A DNA stretch of 59,333 nt. Source: Rhodoblastus sp052145335. Its GTDB lineage: Bacteria; Pseudomonadota; Alphaproteobacteria; Rhizobiales; Beijerinckiaceae. The notes under the pieces are model-generated. The model was not told the origin of the DNA and did not search any database. It saw nothing but the letters and a program-made list of their open reading frames with translations. Below are positions 1-7,636 of this stretch, in pieces. Numbering within the stretch: position 1 is the stretch's first letter; the number at the start of each line of letters is the position of its first letter. The stretch spans positions 1-59,333 of the forward strand of contig NZ_JBKQOU010000202.1 in the NCBI RefSeq assembly GCF_052145335.1. Direction: 5' to 3'. Both the position numbers and the translations under genes were made by a program.

Positions 1-145
1 GGAAATTGACAATGATGCGGCGGCTCGGATCATTGCTTTTCGCCATCTCGGCCCGGAACGAATCAAGCGACAGGCCGCGAAGCACTTTGACCGGCTTGCC
101 CGTTTCGCGCTCGAGCAGTCCGGCCTCGATGCGACGAAACGTCAT
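1..145 (-). CDS. Left-edge partial protein, possibly a truncated phytochelatin-synthase-like protein
   Basis: Forty-eight codons are visible before the sequence ends; the protein starts MTFRRIEAG and the visible part ends in RRIIVNF. An AGAGG ribosome-binding site lies 9 bases before the ATG at 145. The stretch LSLDSFRAEM, NDP, then IIVNF resembles the region of bacterial phytochelatin-synthase-like cysteine peptidases just before their catalytic histidine loop (NF/NY-x-R...GGH-SP). If so, the N-terminal part carrying the catalytic cysteine is absent, because the frame is closed by a stop at 203-205, and the gene would be truncated. The resemblance is from memory of the family and the essential His/Asp would lie outside the window, so the name is tentative; only the open frame with a good RBS is directly seen. 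Confidence 0.35.
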   Translation of the reverse strand, partial: MTFRRIEAGLLERETGKPVKVLRGLSLDSFRAEMAKSNDPSRRIIVNF

Positions 146-227
146 GGACCCAATCCTCTTTAGGCGCCTGCGGTCATGCCTGACTGCCGAATTCACGCGC
201 GCTCATCCGTGCTGCTTGCTTCATCTG

Positions 228-518
228 TCAGGCGAAGCACACGCCATATTCGCCTGCAATCTCCATGATGGCTTCCGGCGCCAGCCGCGCGCTTTGACCA
301 GCTTGGTCGAAATTGCGAAACATTTCGAGCGCCTGCACGCCGGGCGACAAAACGACCAGCATCCGAGCCGGCTTGTCGCTGGCGTTGTGGAAACCATGGG
401 CGCTCTTTCGCGGAAGCCCGACCCAAGCGCCCGCGCCCGCCTTCGACTCGCCATCGGGGCTGACGATCGTCAGTTCGCCCTCGAGGATGTAAAAGAACTC
501 GTCGTCGGCGTCGTGCAT
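228..518 (-). CDS. Short cupin-fold protein, possibly N-terminally truncated
   Basis: The 96-residue product carries the cupin motif DDEFFYILEGE followed by a conserved-looking second half (GAWVGLPRKSAHGFHN). Cupins of this kind bind a metal through HxH...E in motif 1 and a His in motif 2. Here motif 2 keeps its His, but motif 1 has only one His near the start Met, where the first ligand would be Ser (SDSMH). The frame is open upstream to about 614 without a convincing ATG, GTG or TTG, so either the ATG at 518 is the true start of a minimal cupin or the 5' end has decayed. No substrate can be inferred. It is transcribed toward the truncated gene at the left edge. Confidence 0.55.
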   Translation of the reverse strand: MHDADDEFFYILEGELTIVSPDGESKAGAGAWVGLPRKSAHGFHNASDKPARMLVVLSPGVQALEMFRNFDQAGQSARLAPEAIMEIAGEYGVCFA

Positions 519-942
519 ACTATCCGACCAACCGGCTGATGATCCCGGTCGTCCGCGAATTTGTCGACCACTTGATGGGCGATTTGAGGGCTCGCGGCGT
601 GGCGCGCTGAAATCTCAGCGACAGCAGACGAATTTTTCCCGTAATTCCCGAAAGACCGTTGTTTGATTGGAAAACCAGCTCTCGAGCGGAATGCTCACCG
701 GCTTTCCATCGATAGCCTTGAAGGGGTCTGGATCTGCCGCATTTTCTAACAACGCCGCGCCCGAGCCTGAATTAGCATCCAGTCAGGACCGATCAGTGGG
801 GCTGACCCCGCGCAAGACTGCGCGCCCGCGTGAACGTTGCCGAGTTTGGCGCACGGCAAGCTCCGCACAGCGAAAGCCTGAACTTGCCAGTCGAGCCGTG
901 TGACGGTAAACACAATAGACTTCTCCGGTTGGGCGGCAGGAC
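519..942. other. Gene-poor interval between cupin and L,D-transpeptidase
   Basis: About 420 bases with no frame that reads like a protein; the open frames here are short and arginine/serine rich, as expected of shadow frames in GC-rich DNA. It must hold the divergent start signals for the cupin and the transpeptidase, but I see no promoter worth naming. Confidence 0.5.
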
Positions 943-1671
943 ATGCGAATCTCCAAACTCATGACCATGGACGATGGGATTGCCGATGTCGGCGCAAGAA
1001 AAGAGGGAGCTCTGCCTGGGCTTCAGTCGGTGCGTCTCAACCGCCGGTCGCTTCTGCTTGGCTCCGCCGCGGGTCTCGGCGCGCTGGGGCTCGCCGGTTG
1101 TTCGACATCCGATAGCATGATGCGCGCCGAGGCGGCGAAGCTTTACGGACCCGTTCCCGACGAGAAATTCCCGATCCCGGCGGTCGATGTCAGCAAGATC
1201 GATCCGAAATATTTTCGCCGGATCGTGCGTTACGACAGCAAGGAAGCGCCCGGCACGATTATCGTCGATCCCGGCAATCACTATGTTTACCGCATCGAAG
1301 GCGATGGAAACGCCACCCGCTATGGCGCCAATGTCGGCCGGTCCGGGTTCCTGTGGAGCGGTGAAGCTTATGTCGGGCGCAAGGCCGAATGGGCCATCTG
1401 GACGCCGCCCAAGGAGATGATCCAGCGTCAGCCGGAGGCGCGCAAATATGCCGGCGGCATGCCGCCAGGTCTGGACAATCCACTGGGCGCCCGCACGCTC
1501 TATCTGTATCAAAACGGCGCCTACACGCTCTACACGATCTACAGCACCCGCGACCCCGAGACGATCGGGACCGGCGTGACGAGCGGCTGCACCGGCCTGC
1601 TCACCCAGGACATGCTCGACCTCTATCCACGCACGCCGGTCAAGACGAAGGTGATCGTCCTGCCGGCATAG
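943..1671 (+). CDS. L,D-transpeptidase (YkuD family), Tat-exported lipoprotein
   Basis: The 242-residue protein has a twin-arginine signal (N-R-R-S at residues 33-36) followed by a hydrophobic stretch and a lipobox LAGC with Cys53, so it is probably exported folded and lipid-anchored. The YkuD domain fills the rest. The active-site signature appears late as TSGCTGL with the nucleophile near Cys216; the arginine that usually follows this Cys (GCxR) is not present. The family cross-links peptidoglycan 3-3 bonds or attaches proteins to it. Met1 at 943 is used, but Met7 or Met9 would also leave the Tat signal intact. Monocistronic, with no partner gene adjacent. Confidence 0.9.
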   Translation: MRISKLMTMDDGIADVGARKEGALPGLQSVRLNRRSLLLGSAAGLGALGLAGCSTSDSMMRAEAAKLYGPVPDEKFPIPAVDVSKIDPKYFRRIVRYDSKEAPGTIIVDPGNHYVYRIEGDGNATRYGANVGRSGFLWSGEAYVGRKAEWAIWTPPKEMIQRQPEARKYAGGMPPGLDNPLGARTLYLYQNGAYTLYTIYSTRDPETIGTGVTSGCTGLLTQDMLDLYPRTPVKTKVIVLPA

Positions 1672-1845
1672 CCGGCAGCGTCAAGACGAAGCTCCCGAGG
1701 CCCTAGTTTCTTCGGAGTCCGGGATGGATCACAAGCAAGGGCTCGCCCCAAGCGGTTCCTCGTCAAACTTTGCTCGCGCGTCATTTGACCGCCCAAACCC
1801 GACTTTCGCCGGATTGAGACGACCTTCCGATTAATCATTCTCGCC

Positions 1846-2076
1846 TTGTGGACGACCACCATCCGGGATATGGCCCGCCGATCGCGCGCCAGCAGATCAG
1901 GTCTGGGGCGCTTTGGCGTACTGAGTGGAGCGGCCCGCTTGCTCGTCAGTACTGTTGGCGCCGGTTGTCCTTTCGCGCCGCCGGTTTTTCTGGAGTTTTG
2001 CGTCGCCGCCGGGCTAATCTGGCTCTTGGCACGCGTTTTCGACCTATTGCCGAACTTCGCCACAGGCAGCGCATGA
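1846..2076 (+). CDS. Possible small membrane protein overlapping the DUF2254 gene
   Basis: A 76-codon frame begins at a TTG and ends in a TGA that overlaps the next start as ATGA, the usual sign of translational coupling. The product would be arginine-rich at the N-terminus with one hydrophobic helix near its C-terminus (CVAAGLIWLLARVF). There is no convincing ribosome-binding site and no recognised family, and the same bases in the next frame extend the DUF2254 reading frame upstream. This could be a real leader-like peptide or a chance frame; I lean to the latter. Confidence 0.2.
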   Translation: MWTTTIRDMARRSRASRSGLGRFGVLSGAARLLVSTVGAGCPFAPPVFLEFCVAAGLIWLLARVFDLLPNFATGSA

Positions 2077-3425
2077 TCAAAGTTTCCTCGCCGTCGCTGC
2101 GGGCGGCGTTTTATGCGCTGCGCGGCGGCTTCCTTGTCCGGCCGATGCTGATCGCCGTGGCGCTTGGCGCGGCCGGCGCCGTGCTTTCCTCCCTCGAGGA
2201 AAGTCATCCCGCGCTGCGGGCCCTTGTGCCCAAAATATTGTTTCCATCCGATGCCGACTCACAATCGGCGCAGACAATTCTCGCCAGTATCGCCACTTCC
2301 ACCATGACGGTGGTGTCGATCGTTTTCGCCATCCTGCTCATGACGCTGACGCTAGCCTCGACGCAATTTTCGCCGCGCCTGCTGGTGAGTTTCGTGCGCG
2401 ACAGGGTGACCCAGTGGACCCTCGGTATTTTTCTCGGCACTTTTTCGTATTGCATCGCGGCAATGCCAGCGGCGCGCGCTCTGCCGACGCCCTTCGCGCC
2501 GATCCTGACGGTCATGGGCGCCATGACCCTCACTCCGGTCTGCGTCGGCTGGCTGATCTATTTCATCCACCACATTTCAAACGCCATCAGCGTCAATCAC
2601 ATCGTCGATCGCATCAGGCGGGAGACCGAATTGGTGATCGACGGGCTGATGCCGGAACTTCGCCGCCCCTTGCAGCCGGCCGAAGTCGTCGGCCCCTTTC
2701 CCGGCGAGCTGGAAATGGCGATCGTCAGCCGGAAATCCGGCTATATCCGTTTCATCGATATCGATCATCTGCGGGAACTGGCGAAAACCTATCGCGTCTG
2801 CCTGCGCCTGGAGCGGCGGATTGGGCATTTCGTCCCGGAAGGCGTCCCCCTGATGCGTTTCACCCGAGGGGAACGGATCACCGACGAACGGGCGCTGGAA
2901 TTTCTCGCCGCCATCGACATCGGGCCGACCCGCACCCTCCAGCAGGATGTCGAATTCGGCGTTGTGCAGATTGTCGACGTGGCTTTGCGCGCGATTTCCC
3001 CGGCGGTGAACGATCCGACCACCGCCATTTCCTGCGTCGATCAGCTCTCCTGCATCCTGATCCGCTGGATCGACCGGTCGCCGCCGCGCCGCGCCTATTA
3101 CGACCCGCCGCATGTGCTGCGCCTCGTCGTGCCGTGGACCGATCTCGACGGCCTGCTCGATCTGGCCTTCGAACAGATCCGCCATTACGCCGTCGCCGAC
3201 GCGGCGGTCAGCCTGCGTCTGATGCGGGCGCTGGGCGACATAGCCAGCACGACCACCGATCCGAATTTGCGCGCCGAACTTTCCGCGAGAGGCAGGCGCC
3301 TGTTCGCCGGCTGTCAGGGCCGGATCCAGAGCGACGATCTCGCTAGGCTGCGCCGCCGCTTGACCATGCTGGAAGCCGGGCAGGCGTTCAGGGACACAGC
3401 GGGGGAGGCGAATAACAGCAAATAG
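2073..3425 (+). CDS. DUF2254 family inner-membrane protein
   Basis: The 450-residue product starts MIKVSSPSL and has about four hydrophobic helices in its first third (GGFLVRPMLIAVALG; SIATSTMTVVSIVFAILLM; TLGIFLGTFSYCIA; MTLTPVCVGWLIYFI), then a long soluble C-terminal half containing VNDPTTAI, a conserved-looking signature of the family. DUF2254 proteins are predicted membrane proteins of unknown function. The reading frame is open 75 codons further upstream, but that extension is arginine-rich and not protein-like, so the ATG at 2073 is preferred. No operon partner is obvious downstream, where a long gene-poor stretch begins. Confidence 0.85.
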   Translation: MIKVSSPSLRAAFYALRGGFLVRPMLIAVALGAAGAVLSSLEESHPALRALVPKILFPSDADSQSAQTILASIATSTMTVVSIVFAILLMTLTLASTQFSPRLLVSFVRDRVTQWTLGIFLGTFSYCIAAMPAARALPTPFAPILTVMGAMTLTPVCVGWLIYFIHHISNAISVNHIVDRIRRETELVIDGLMPELRRPLQPAEVVGPFPGELEMAIVSRKSGYIRFIDIDHLRELAKTYRVCLRLERRIGHFVPEGVPLMRFTRGERITDERALEFLAAIDIGPTRTLQQDVEFGVVQIVDVALRAISPAVNDPTTAISCVDQLSCILIRWIDRSPPRRAYYDPPHVLRLVVPWTDLDGLLDLAFEQIRHYAVADAAVSLRLMRALGDIASTTTDPNLRAELSARGRRLFAGCQGRIQSDDLARLRRRLTMLEAGQAFRDTAGEANNSK

Positions 3426-4140
3426 CGTTCAAACGCTGGGCCGTTTTTGAAGGGCGTGCTACGGTCACGGGGTTCCACCCAGAGTTCTCGCACCGCAAGG
3501 CGCTCCACTTGGCGTTGGACATTACTGTCGTCGTGGGAGCGCTCATCCTATGGGCGCTGCTGTCCCCTGTGAACCGGTGGAGGCCCGAGATGGCCGAGGG
3601 CCGCAGCATCGACGCGCGCAGCGGGAAGGCGCTAGAACGAATACGTGAAAACAAGAAACTAGATCCGATTCAATCGGGTCGGAAAAGGCTCTTGCAAAAC
3701 GGAGAGCCGGGCGGCGCAGTCTTCGGAAAAGTGCTGTTAGTTTGGCTGCCCCGGCGCAAGTTTAGCGGATTGCGCGGCAAGGGTCCCTGCGTTCGGCACA
3801 ATGTTCCCATGTTCGGAATGCCCAGCCGCCGGCCGGCTGACATATATTAACATAGCACACAGGAGTAGCGCGGCGACGAAGGCGCGAGCGTCATCTAGGC
3901 GCGAAAGGGCTCTATGACGGCCAGATCGTTCGCCGCGTTTCGCCATTAGCGAGTTTGGCGGAATTCCTCGGTTGGGACGTGAGATGAACATAGGGCTCTC
4001 GGAACCAAAGGCGATGGGTGACCCTATAAAGCGGTTCGCCGCAAGGATTCCATTCCGAGCTTGGGCCCCTTGCATAACGTTCGCGTAAGGAAAGAACCGT
4101 GGAAGACACGGCGGAACCATTCTTCAAGGTTCGCCCCGCG
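3426..4140. other. Gene-poor, probably decayed mobile-element DNA
   Basis: About 715 bases without a convincing gene, lying between the DUF2254 gene and an integrase fragment. The only protein-like frame is on the plus strand from 3509, with one hydrophobic segment (ITVVVGALILWALLSPV) followed by a charged tail to 3850; it has no good ribosome-binding site and no family I know. Base composition is more mixed than in the neighbouring core genes. Given the integrase fragment and tRNA next door, I read this as the eroded remains of an integrated element. Confidence 0.4.
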
Positions 4141-4233
4141 CATCAATAGCAGGATCAACCAGCCGCCGTCCGACAGTTTGTAGGGCTTTGCGCCGGGCTT
4201 CGCGGTGCGGGCTTGAACGTCTGTTAGGGCCAT
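4141..4233 (-). pseudogene. N-terminal fragment of a tyrosine integrase (DUF4102 arm-binding region)
   Basis: The frame from the ATG at 4233 reads MALTDVQARTAKPG then KPYKLSDGG. This is the hallmark start of phage/island integrases with an N-terminal DUF4102 arm-binding domain (typically M-x-LTD-x-x-x-x-x-AKP...KLSDGGGLYL). After about 31 residues the match stops and the frame continues as unrelated sequence to 4024, so the core-binding and catalytic domains (R-H-R-Y) are missing. The fragment lies about 170 bases downstream of the tRNA-Leu 3' end on the same strand, the usual arrangement for a tRNA-targeting integrase. Clearly a remnant and not functional. Confidence 0.8.
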
Positions 4234-4234
4234 G

Positions 4235-4294
4235 CGGGTATCGCTTTCCGGGTATCGATTGCGATACCCGCGATAGTACCCGCCAAATACCCGG
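4235..4294. repeat. Cluster of GGGTATCG-type repeats upstream of the integrase fragment
   Basis: CGGGTATCG occurs at 4235-4243 and 4249-4257, its exact reverse complement CGATACCCG at 4262-4270, and shorter TACCCG versions at 4277-4282 and 4288-4293. The second and third copies form a perfect 9-bp inverted repeat with a 4-base spacer. Repeats directly before an integrase start are typical of arm-type integrase/excisionase sites or an autoregulatory operator. That function is inferred from position. Confidence 0.6.
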
Positions 4295-4403
4295 CTGCAA
4301 GCGCGCTTCCTAGAACAAGACAGGACACGCCCGGACACTGAGTCAGGCCATTTACCTATAGTTTTCGGACAGTTACAATCTCAGACGGATAGAGATTGTA
4401 AAG

Positions 4404-4490
4404 TGGTGCCCAGGAGAGGACTCGAACCTCCACGCCCTTGCGAGCGCCAGCACCTGAAGCTGGTGCGTCTACCAATTCCGCCACCTGGGC
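4404..4490 (-). tRNA. tRNA-Leu (anticodon CAG), with encoded CCA
   Basis: On the minus strand the gene starts GCCCAGGTGGCGGAATTGG and ends CCTGGGCACCA, giving a 7-bp acceptor stem. The anticodon stem CCAGC/GCTGG encloses loop TTCAGGT with CAG in the anticodon position, and the T-loop reads GGTTCGAGTCC. The length of 87 bases including CCA and the extended variable arm fit a class II leucine tRNA. An integrase fragment lies just downstream on the same strand, so the 3' end is the probable attachment site. No second copy of the 3' end was noticed in the window. Confidence 0.97.
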
Positions 4491-4559
4491 CCGGCGCGTT
4501 ATCTACGGGGGGGCGGGCGCCCTGTCAACCGAAACGCAGCCATCTGTTTCAAGAAAATG

Positions 4560-5006
4560 TCACGCCGCCCAGGCGAAGATTGCTGGCTTGGCCTCGGCCG
4601 CCGCTGCGGCTTCGAATGTTTCCTCCTGGCGCAAGCGCGCGAGCACAGTGAAAAGTGCGGAGTGGTGGGCGTGGGCCTCGCGTCTCATGCGGCGGAAACG
4701 GCGCTGGATCATCTCGAAAAGTTCCGCGGCCACATAGCGGTCGGCGGCGTGGCATGTCCGGAAATCCACGTATAACGCCCTCGCATGACAAGCCAGTTCC
4801 TGACGGTCAAGGGCCAAGTGCTCGAAATCGTCCCGCGCCAGCGCGCTCCATAATTCGAAATGGCGTTCGATCAGCAGATCGGGCCGACTTTGCGTGTCGG
4901 GCGGCAAGTTCTGGCAAAAGCCATAGTAGAACTCGCACAGGCAGTCGTGAATGACCGGCAGGCACCATTCCAGGATATGGTTCGCCATGTGCGCTTCGAC
5001 GGACAT
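4560..5006 (-). CDS. Small protoglobin-like (globin-sensor fold) protein, function unknown
   Basis: The 148-residue protein has an excellent ribosome-binding site (GGAG six bases before the ATG at 5006). Its middle, RHFELWSALARDDFEHLAL followed after a few residues by ACHARAL and then RYVAAELF, follows the spacing of the protoglobin/globin-coupled-sensor domain (H-W-x-x-L...FD...G-x-x-H-x-x-x-G...Y-I-x-x-Y), in which the second His is the proximal heme ligand. No output domain follows, so it would be a stand-alone heme protein or a degenerate relative. It lacks the N-terminal helices of full-length protoglobins. The fold assignment is by pattern only. It sits alone between tRNA-Leu and a hairpin region. 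Confidence 0.6.
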   Translation of the reverse strand: MSVEAHMANHILEWCLPVIHDCLCEFYYGFCQNLPPDTQSRPDLLIERHFELWSALARDDFEHLALDRQELACHARALYVDFRTCHAADRYVAAELFEMIQRRFRRMRREAHAHHSALFTVLARLRQEETFEAAAAAEAKPAIFAWAA

Positions 5007-5117
5007 ACCGTTCTCCGCATCGAATCATCCGCCGGCGAAGTCTGATGAAGAAATCGCATCGCCGGCGCCGATCCGCTTCCAGAAAAGCAGGGGAACGTTA
5101 ACGCATGGTTTACTTGT

Positions 5118-5160
5118 GATTCTTCTCTTCAGACCGCGACTTGTCGGGGTCTGAAGAATC
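5118..5160. terminator. Stem-loop between hydrolase and protoglobin-like gene
   Basis: CTTCAGACC (5127-5135) pairs with GGTCTGAAG (5148-5156). Inside it CGAC/GTCG pairs around a two-base loop, separated by one G-G mismatch, and outer GATTCTTC/GAAGAATC segments could extend it with a bulge. There is no U-run on either strand, so it may act as a factor-dependent terminator or 3'-end stabiliser for the leftward hydrolase transcript. Confidence 0.4.
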
Positions 5161-5188
5161 CCTCGCATGAGCTCGGCGTCGCATTCGC

Positions 5189-5234
5189 TCGCGACCAGGT
5201 TTCACAGGTTCTCACCTGTGAAACCTGGTCGCGA
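5189..5234. repeat. Perfect 21-bp inverted repeat at the 3' end of the hydrolase gene
   Basis: TCGCGACCAGGTTTCACAGG plus one more T (5189-5209) is matched exactly by its reverse complement at 5214-5234, with a 4-base loop. The stop codon of the leftward hydrolase lies inside the left arm, so the repeat encodes its last residues. It could be a terminator hairpin, although no T-run follows, or a mobile palindromic element. Confidence 0.7.
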
Positions 5235-6035
5235 ATAAGCGTCGATTCGCTCAATGGCCTTTTGCAGGGCGGTCAGATCCTGCGGGCGGGACAGGCGATG
5301 TTCGCCGTCCTTGATCAAGGTGATGGTCGCCGGGTCGGCCGCCAGGTGTTCAAGCAGTTTCATAGCATGCGCCCAGGGCACGTCGGGGTCGGCCATGCCC
5401 TGGAGAATCTCCACCGGGCAAAAAGTGCGGATTTCGCCGCCGAACAACGCGTTGGCGCGTCCGTCCTCGAACAGGCGCCGTGTCAGCGGATAGGATTCGC
5501 CGAAGGCGGCGGCGGGGGTCTGCCACTGGCCGTGAAGCTCAATCGCTTCCCGGATGGCCTCCGGCAATTTCGGCCACATCAATTCCTGGGTGAAATCGAC
5601 CGCGGGGGCGATCAGCACCATGCCGGCGAGACGCTCGGCCTCGCCAAGCCTGGCCAAAGCGCGGGCGAGCAGCAGCGCGACCCAGCCTCCCATCGACGAG
5701 CCGATGACGATCTGCGGGCCTTGCGCCAGGGCGCGAAACACGGCGAGCGCCTGTTGCGCCCAGAGGCCGATGGCTCCTTGAGCGAAATCGCCCTGCGATT
5801 CGCCGTGCCCGGAATAATCGAAGCGGAGGCAGGCGCGGCCTTCGCGTTCCGCCACTGCGTCGATGAAACTCGCCTTGGCGCCGCGCATGTCCGAGCGAAA
5901 GCCCGACAGCCAGAACAGTCCGGGCAATTTGTTTCCCGCATTCGCCTCACGGTAAAGGTAAGCGAGGCGCGGCTGATCCTGTGCGGTCTGGAAGTAGGCA
6001 GCCGGCTCGCTCGTTTGGCTTTCGGTCTCGGTCAC
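5202..6035 (-). CDS. Alpha/beta hydrolase, ABHD10/acyl-protein-thioesterase-like
   Basis: The 277-residue cytosolic protein has the alpha/beta hydrolase nucleophile elbow GSSMGG (Ser114). Upstream is FRSDMRG...FDYSGHGES, in the position typical of the ABHD10-like serine hydrolase group, and the acid (GMADPDVPW) and histidine (DGEHRLSRP) regions follow in the usual order. Relatives hydrolyse thioesters or small esters; the true substrate is unknown. The C-terminal codons form one arm of a 21-bp inverted repeat. No operon partner: the divergent neighbour begins about 120 bases away. Confidence 0.85.
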   Translation of the reverse strand: MTETESQTSEPAAYFQTAQDQPRLAYLYREANAGNKLPGLFWLSGFRSDMRGAKASFIDAVAEREGRACLRFDYSGHGESQGDFAQGAIGLWAQQALAVFRALAQGPQIVIGSSMGGWVALLLARALARLGEAERLAGMVLIAPAVDFTQELMWPKLPEAIREAIELHGQWQTPAAAFGESYPLTRRLFEDGRANALFGGEIRTFCPVEILQGMADPDVPWAHAMKLLEHLAADPATITLIKDGEHRLSRPQDLTALQKAIERIDAYSRPGFTGENL

Positions 6036-6154
6036 GGGTAAGCTGGCCTCAGTGATTCGCCGTATGCATCATATCCCAAGGCGAGGTTTTGGGGGACCGG
6101 TCTGGAGCGAAGGGAACTTGTCGCGATCCCGAAAACATTCAGGGCTGAATATTC

Positions 6155-7357
6155 ATGACGCCATGGAGCGCGGAACAGGAAATCGACAGCCAGGCCCTGT
6201 TCGGCCGCACGATTTTGCAGGTCGTGGCGGCTCTTGACGCCGGCGCCGCCGCCTTCGCTTGCGTCGAGGTCGCGGCCAGCCTCGCGGAAGCGGGAGCGCG
6301 GGCCTTGGTCGCTGGAGCGCCCGGATCTTCGGTCAGTGAATTGCAGGCTCGCGGCGGCGTTTTCCTCCCCTTCGCCGCGGCGACGCGCAATCCGTGGAAG
6401 GCCGTGGTCAATCGCCGCCTGCTGGAGCGCCTGGTGGTTCGCGAGGGCGTGGAATTGATCCACGTCCACGGCGCGGCGGGATTGCCGGCGGCGCTGCATG
6501 TCGCAAAACGCGCGCGCATTCCGCTGGTCGCCGAATTTGACGGCGACGACAAGAGCCCGGCGCTCGACGCCGATTCGATTTTTGTCTTTTCGCGGACCTC
6601 ATTGGCGGAGGCGGCGCGGTTGCGGCCGGAGACGGCCTCAAAGCTTTTCCCCGGCCTGCGTGGTGTCGATTTACGACGGTTTACCCCCGAGGCCGTCGAT
6701 TCGAGCCGTGTGCGCCGCTTCCGCGAAGCCCTCGGCGTCCATGGGCACGAAAGATTGATTGTCGGCATTGGCCTGCCGCTCAGTCACCAAAAGACTTTTT
6801 TGACGGCGGCGGCGCAACTCAAGGCCAAGGGGTTTTTCTCCAACGACGCCCACGAGGCGCGTTTTGTCTGGCTATGGCGTGACGCGGCCGATCCGGCGCG
6901 GGAGGCTTTTGGCGCCGAATTGGGGAAGTTCGGCCTGAAGGCAGCGGTGCTGCAAGGGACAGTTTCTCAAGGGGCAGGCCCTGGCGCCGACCGCCCCGCC
7001 GCCTGTCTCGCCGCCGCCCTGGTCATCGTTCCGGCTGGCGACGCCGCCTCATGCGCGGAAGCTCAAGCCATGGGCGCGCCCGTGGCCCTGCTGCAGAAGG
7101 AAGGCGCGGCGGCGGAAGCCGAGGAAATTTGCGCCCCGCCGCAAGTCGAAGCTTTTTTGCGCACCGGCTGGGCGGTTCCCTGGGGTCAGCCGCAAGCCCT
7201 AGCGCGAGCGGCGGAAGAGGCGACGCGACTCGGCGCCACCGCGCGCGAAAACTTTGCCCAGCGCGCCCGCGCCCACGCCCGGCGCTTTTCCGCCGAACGC
7301 ATGTGCGCCTTGACCTTGGCGGTTTACGCCCGTCATTTTTCCGGAGATGACGGCTGA
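6155..7357 (+). CDS. Glycosyltransferase, GT4-like (GT-B fold)
   Basis: The 400-residue protein follows the GT-B layout. An N-terminal Rossmann half (ILQVVAALDAGA...GVELIHVHGAAGLPAAL) is followed by a linker with GVDLRRF, a motif found after the first domain in GT4 enzymes, then a C-terminal half with GIGLPLSHQKTFLTAAAQL and a nucleotide-sugar region (VIVPAGDAASCAEAQAMGAPV) equivalent to the E-x7-E segment. It probably transfers a sugar from an activated donor in cell-envelope synthesis. Acceptor and donor cannot be inferred. The ribosome-binding site is weak. The gene is isolated from other polysaccharide genes, lying between a hydrolase and the infC leader. Confidence 0.8.
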   Translation: MTPWSAEQEIDSQALFGRTILQVVAALDAGAAAFACVEVAASLAEAGARALVAGAPGSSVSELQARGGVFLPFAAATRNPWKAVVNRRLLERLVVREGVELIHVHGAAGLPAALHVAKRARIPLVAEFDGDDKSPALDADSIFVFSRTSLAEAARLRPETASKLFPGLRGVDLRRFTPEAVDSSRVRRFREALGVHGHERLIVGIGLPLSHQKTFLTAAAQLKAKGFFSNDAHEARFVWLWRDAADPAREAFGAELGKFGLKAAVLQGTVSQGAGPGADRPAACLAAALVIVPAGDAASCAEAQAMGAPVALLQKEGAAAEAEEICAPPQVEAFLRTGWAVPWGQPQALARAAEEATRLGATARENFAQRARAHARRFSAERMCALTLAVYARHFSGDDG

Positions 7358-7395
7358 TTTTCGGTTAAATCGGAGGTCCTTTGGCAAATGCGCCG

Positions 7396-7636
7396 TTGAC
7401 TTTGCCGCGCTTTGTCACATTCTATAGTTCGGTTCGGTCCTCGTGGTTTCGGTCGCGGGGGTTTTTGCCGTAGCTTTTCACCAGTTCCCAATGGGAACTG
7501 GTTAGGAGCGAAAGCGACGCCGAGCTAATGCGAGGGATTCGCTGACGCAGTCAGCGAAAATGAATTTAAGTGAATGGTCCGGCCCGCTCAATTCGCCGCC
7601 GGCGCCCATTCGCGTTGATCCGAAGGAGAACACGCC
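7396..7636 (+). promoter_or_regulatory. infC promoter candidate and untranslated leader with palindrome
   Basis: TTGACT at 7396-7401 with ATTCTA 17 bases later (7419-7424; a better-looking TATAGT overlaps at 7423-7428 with a 21-base spacer) is a plausible vegetative promoter. The leader then contains ACCAGTTCCCA (7480-7490) and its exact reverse complement (7492-7502) separated by one base. AAGGAG at 7623-7628 is the ribosome-binding site, placed 8 bases before the AUU codon. Confidence 0.4.

Noticed and set aside
1848..2072. 75-codon N-terminal extension of the DUF2254 protein
   Set aside because: Arginine-rich, not family-like; the ATG at 2073 opens directly into a normal first helix.
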